In this document: positions 12,224 through 14,391 of the stretch, piece after piece
Position numbering within the stretch: the first letter of the stretch is position 1
Layout of the letters: each line of letters begins with the position of its first letter
Assembly (NCBI GenBank): GCA_038258095.1
Contig: JBBSQE010000070.1
Coordinates: 1 to 14,391, forward strand
DNA: 14,391 bases
Source of the DNA: JBBSQE01 sp038258095
GTDB taxonomy: Bacteria > Actinomycetota > Thermoleophilia > Solirubrobacterales > 70-9
Reading direction: 5' to 3'
Notes under the pieces: model-generated
Told to the model about the DNA's origin: nothing
Seen by the model: the letters and a program-made list of their open reading frames with translations, nothing else
Databases searched by the model: none
Made by a program: the position numbers and the translations under genes

Positions 12224-12628
12224 ATGACCGCTCCCGGGGATGCCGATCCGCAGGTGTTCTATCCGTCGCTGCGCTACACCGACGCCGCCGCGGGCATCGC
12301 GTGGCTCGAGGAGGCGTTCGGCTTCACGCTCCTGGCCGCGCATCGCGGCGAGGACGGATCGATCGGCCACGCCGAGATGAGCTACGGCGACGGCGTCGTC
12401 ATGCTGGGCTCGGAGTCGACCGCCGCCGAGACCTGGGGCGAGCGCGCCGGACTCGGATGGATCTACGTCGTCACCAACGAGCCCGACGCCCTCTTCGAGC
12501 GCGCGACGGGGGCCGGGGCGGAGGTCGTCCGCCCGCTATCGGACCAGGACTACGGCTCGCGCGACTTCTCGGTCAAGGATCTCGAGGGCAACATCTGGAG
12601 CTTCGGGACATACGCGCCCGAGCGCTGA
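12224..12628 (+). CDS. VOC (glyoxalase-fold, PhnB-like) protein
   Basis: A 134-aa protein of the vicinal-oxygen-chelate superfamily, of the subtype beginning VFYPSLRYTDAAAGIAWLEEAFGF (residues 11-34, in part) and ending YGSRDFSVKDLEGNIWSFGTY (110-130, in part). The central stretch GHAEMSYGDGVVMLGSE (48-64) is the second strand pair. Relatives are annotated as glyoxalase or bleomycin-resistance-like proteins and usually have no proven substrate. A single module needs to dimerise to make the metal site. ATG 12224 is preferred because the conserved domain begins about 10 residues later; ATG 12185 in the same frame would overlap the divergent secreted-protein gene. It is unlike the first VOC protein in this window (different subtype), so not a local duplicate. 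It converges on the GH15 gene with 11 bp between. Confidence 0.85.
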   Translation: MTAPGDADPQVFYPSLRYTDAAAGIAWLEEAFGFTLLAAHRGEDGSIGHAEMSYGDGVVMLGSESTAAETWGERAGLGWIYVVTNEPDALFERATGAGAEVVRPLSDQDYGSRDFSVKDLEGNIWSFGTYAPER

Positions 12629-12639
12629 GCGGCGGCCGC

Positions 12640-14391
12640 TCACTCCGGCGGTGCGGCCCCGCCCATCTCGCTGAACACGGCCGTTCTTCCGCTGGCGTTG
12701 GCGCCGCGCTGCTCGTCGGCGATCACGTGGGTCACGGCGTTGATCAGCGCCAGGTGGGTGAAGGCCTGGGGGAAGTTGCCGAGGTGCCGTCCGCTCTCGG
12801 CCTCCAGCTCCTCGGCGTAGAGGTCGAGGGAGCCGGCCGCCGCGAGGAGCCGCTCGCACAGGTCTCGTGCCGCGCCCGTCTCCCCGATCTCCGAGAGTGC
12901 GGAGACCATCCAGAACGAGCAGATCAGGAAGGTCCCCTCCTCGCCGTGGAGGCCGTCGTCGGTCTCTCCGGTGAGGTAGCGGAGGATCAGACCGTGGTGG
13001 GAGAGGTCGTCGCGGATCGCCTCGACGGTGGCGTGGACTCGCTCGTCGTCCGGCGGGAGGAATCGGAGCAGCGGGATCAGGAGGCAGGACGCGTCGAGGG
13101 CGTCGGTGTCGTAGTGCTGGCGGAAGATCCCATCGCGCACGCCGCGCTCGAGGAGTTCCTCCTTGAAGCGATCGGCGGTCTCCCTCCAGCGCTCAGCCAG
13201 GCCGGAGCCTCGGCCCTCGGCAATTCGCCTGCCGCGGTCGACGGCGACCCAGATCATCAACTTCGAGGAGACATAGTGCTTGGGCTCGCCGCGGGCCTCC
13301 CAGATCCCCTGGTCGGGCTCGGGCCAGGCTTCGATCGCGGTTTCGACCTGTGTCTCCAGCAGCTCCCAGAGATCCTCGGATAGCTCACCGAGGGCCCTCG
13401 AGTGCAGATAGACCGAGTCGAGCAGCGCCCCCCAGACGTCGTTCTGGCGCTGGTCGAAGGCGCCGTTGCCGATCCGCACGGGACTGGAGTCCCGGTAGCC
13501 CGATAAGTGGTCGAGCGTCGACTCGGTCAAATCCTTCTCGCCGCCGATCCCGTACATGATCTGAAGCCGGGGATCCTTCTGGCAGATCCCGGTGATGAAG
13601 CCGATGAAGTCCTTCGCCTCGTCGTCGAAGCCGAGCGTGTGCAGCGCCCAGAGGCTGAAGGTCGAGTCACGGATCCACGAGTAGCGGTAGTCCCAGTTGC
13701 GCTCGCCGCCGACCGTCTCGGGCAGCGATGTCGTAGCGGCCGCGAGCAGGGCTCCGGTCGGCGTGTAGGTCAGGCCCTTGAGGACGAGCGCCGAGCGCTG
13801 AAGGTGGACGCGCCACGCGTGGTCGGGAAAGTCGCCGTGGCGAAGCCACGAGCGCCAGAAGTCCCGCGTCGAATTCATTCGCTCGTGCGCCTCGGGCGCC
13901 GAGCGCGGTCGGCCGATTGGGTTGTCTCCCCAGCTGACCGCACAGAACGCGGAGTCTCCCTCGCGCAGACCGACGCGGCCGAGGGCCATCGCGGCGGTCA
14001 CCTCCAGGTCCATGTCGCTTGTCAGCTTCAGGCGCTCGCTGGAGCTGTCGGCCGCTGCCGCCTCGCCGAGCTCGCCGCCAGACCAGATCGCCGGCTCGCG
14101 CCCGTAATCGAAGTTGGGCGCGCACTCCAGCTCCAGCTCGACCTCGCCGTCGATGCAGGTCGCCACGCGCAGCAGGGACCCGTCGGCCTCGTGGTTGGTC
14201 TCGGGACGCGACCCCGGTCCCGCCTGCTCTGACCAGTTGCCGATCGTCAGCGCGTCCTGGATCAGGACCCAGCCGGTGTCGGTGAACCAGGTCGTCTCCA
14301 GGATCAGCGTTCCCGGCTGGTAGCGCCAGCCGAACGGGATCATCACGTCCCTGGGGGCGAATCGGAAGTGGCCGGCATCGCGGTCGAGCAG
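12640..14391 (-). CDS. GH15 glycoside hydrolase (trehalase/glucoamylase type), N-terminus missing
   Basis: Partial gene: the frame runs off the right edge, leaving 583 residues; GH15 proteins of this type have about 600-670, so only the first strands of the N-terminal beta domain are absent. The fragment begins LLDRDAGHFRFAPRD, a typical GH15 N-domain segment. The (alpha/alpha)6 catalytic domain shows GGERNWDYRYSWIRDS (fragment residues 228-243), QIMYGIGGEKDLTE (277-290), YRDSSPVRIGN (299-309), QGIWE with the probable general acid Glu365, LDLYAEE with the probable general base (527 or 528), and LGNFPQAFTHLALINA (537-552). Such enzymes release glucose by inversion from alpha-glucans or split trehalose; this bacterial form is often annotated glucoamylase but many relatives in actinobacteria are trehalases. 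No signal peptide can be judged. GTG 14344-14346 is internal, not a start. Confidence 0.93.
   Translation of the reverse strand: MLDRDAGHFRFAPRDVMIPFGWRYQPGTLILETTWFTDTGWVLIQDALTIGNWSEQAGPGSRPETNHEADGSLLRVATCIDGEVELELECAPNFDYGREPAIWSGGELGEAAAADSSSERLKLTSDMDLEVTAAMALGRVGLREGDSAFCAVSWGDNPIGRPRSAPEAHERMNSTRDFWRSWLRHGDFPDHAWRVHLQRSALVLKGLTYTPTGALLAAATTSLPETVGGERNWDYRYSWIRDSTFSLWALHTLGFDDEAKDFIGFITGICQKDPRLQIMYGIGGEKDLTESTLDHLSGYRDSSPVRIGNGAFDQRQNDVWGALLDSVYLHSRALGELSEDLWELLETQVETAIEAWPEPDQGIWEARGEPKHYVSSKLMIWVAVDRGRRIAEGRGSGLAERWRETADRFKEELLERGVRDGIFRQHYDTDALDASCLLIPLLRFLPPDDERVHATVEAIRDDLSHHGLILRYLTGETDDGLHGEEGTFLICSFWMVSALSEIGETGAARDLCERLLAAAGSLDLYAEELEAESGRHLGNFPQAFTHLALINAVTHVIADEQRGANASGRTAVFSEMGGAAPPE

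Noticed and set aside
4040..12628. The two VOC genes as a local duplication
   Set aside because: Their sequences belong to different subtypes with little similarity beyond the fold, so they are independent genes.
12301..13383. 360-codon plus-strand open frame
   Set aside because: It overlaps the VOC gene in another frame and runs antisense through GH15; composition is shadow-like and no motif is present.
13507..14232. 241-codon plus-strand open frame
   Set aside because: It is antisense to the conserved catalytic domain of GH15, with no domain of its own.
1..14391. CRISPR array, tRNA, rRNA, transposase or phage genes
   Set aside because: No regularly spaced repeats, no cloverleaf seen by eye, no transposase or integrase motifs, and no flanking terminal repeats.

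Overview
The window is GC-rich, protein-coding bacterial chromosome with short intergenic gaps, strong G/C preference at third codon positions and some GTG/TTG starts. This base composition, together with the families present (a CYP125/142-like P450, an MpaB-type DUF2236 oxygenase, DUF2277, a PWWRV-type alkyltransferase-like protein, a GH15 glucan/trehalose hydrolase, a type II NADH dehydrogenase), suggests a soil or aquatic actinobacterium, possibly of the Thermoleophilia/Solirubrobacterales type. The lineage is inference; no rRNA or marker gene is in the window. I see no rRNA, tRNA, CRISPR array, insertion sequence or phage module.

Left part (1-4038): the C-terminal half of a type II NADH dehydrogenase (+) converges on a ZIP-family metal transporter (-) that probably starts at a TTG and has a TTAGG-N4-CCTAA palindrome just upstream. 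About 500 bp follow without an intact gene. They hold remnants of a possible broken small gene (-) and a cluster of five GTTCA/TGAAC half-sites in front of a cytochrome P450 (+). A small secreted protein with a zinc-metallopeptidase signature follows (+).

Middle (4040-9269): a tight minus-strand operon runs aldehyde dehydrogenase, acyl/aryl-CoA ligase, VOC protein. The first two overlap by 4 nt and the third follows after 16 nt. Together they would take an aldehyde to the acid and then to the CoA thioester. An alkyltransferase-like DNA-repair protein is divergent from it. Then come, on the minus strand, a SAM methyltransferase followed by a DUF2277 protein, and a conserved 67-aa protein of unknown function with its own hairpin terminator.

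Right part (9270-14391): a 322-bp regulatory-looking gap with a TGTCCG-GT-CGGACA palindrome precedes an MpaB-type oxygenase and a 47-aa hydrophobic miniprotein (+). A hairpin separates these from a minus-strand pair, a secreted protein of unknown function and a four-helix membrane protein 4 bp apart. A second VOC protein (+) is divergent from that pair with only 21 bp between the starts. The window ends in a GH15 hydrolase (-) whose N-terminus lies outside.

Overall this looks like an ordinary metabolic region rather than a defence or mobile island. The items most worth checking are the three operator-like palindromes, the unknown secreted/membrane pair, the broken reading frame near 1725-2056, and the uncharacterised small proteins.
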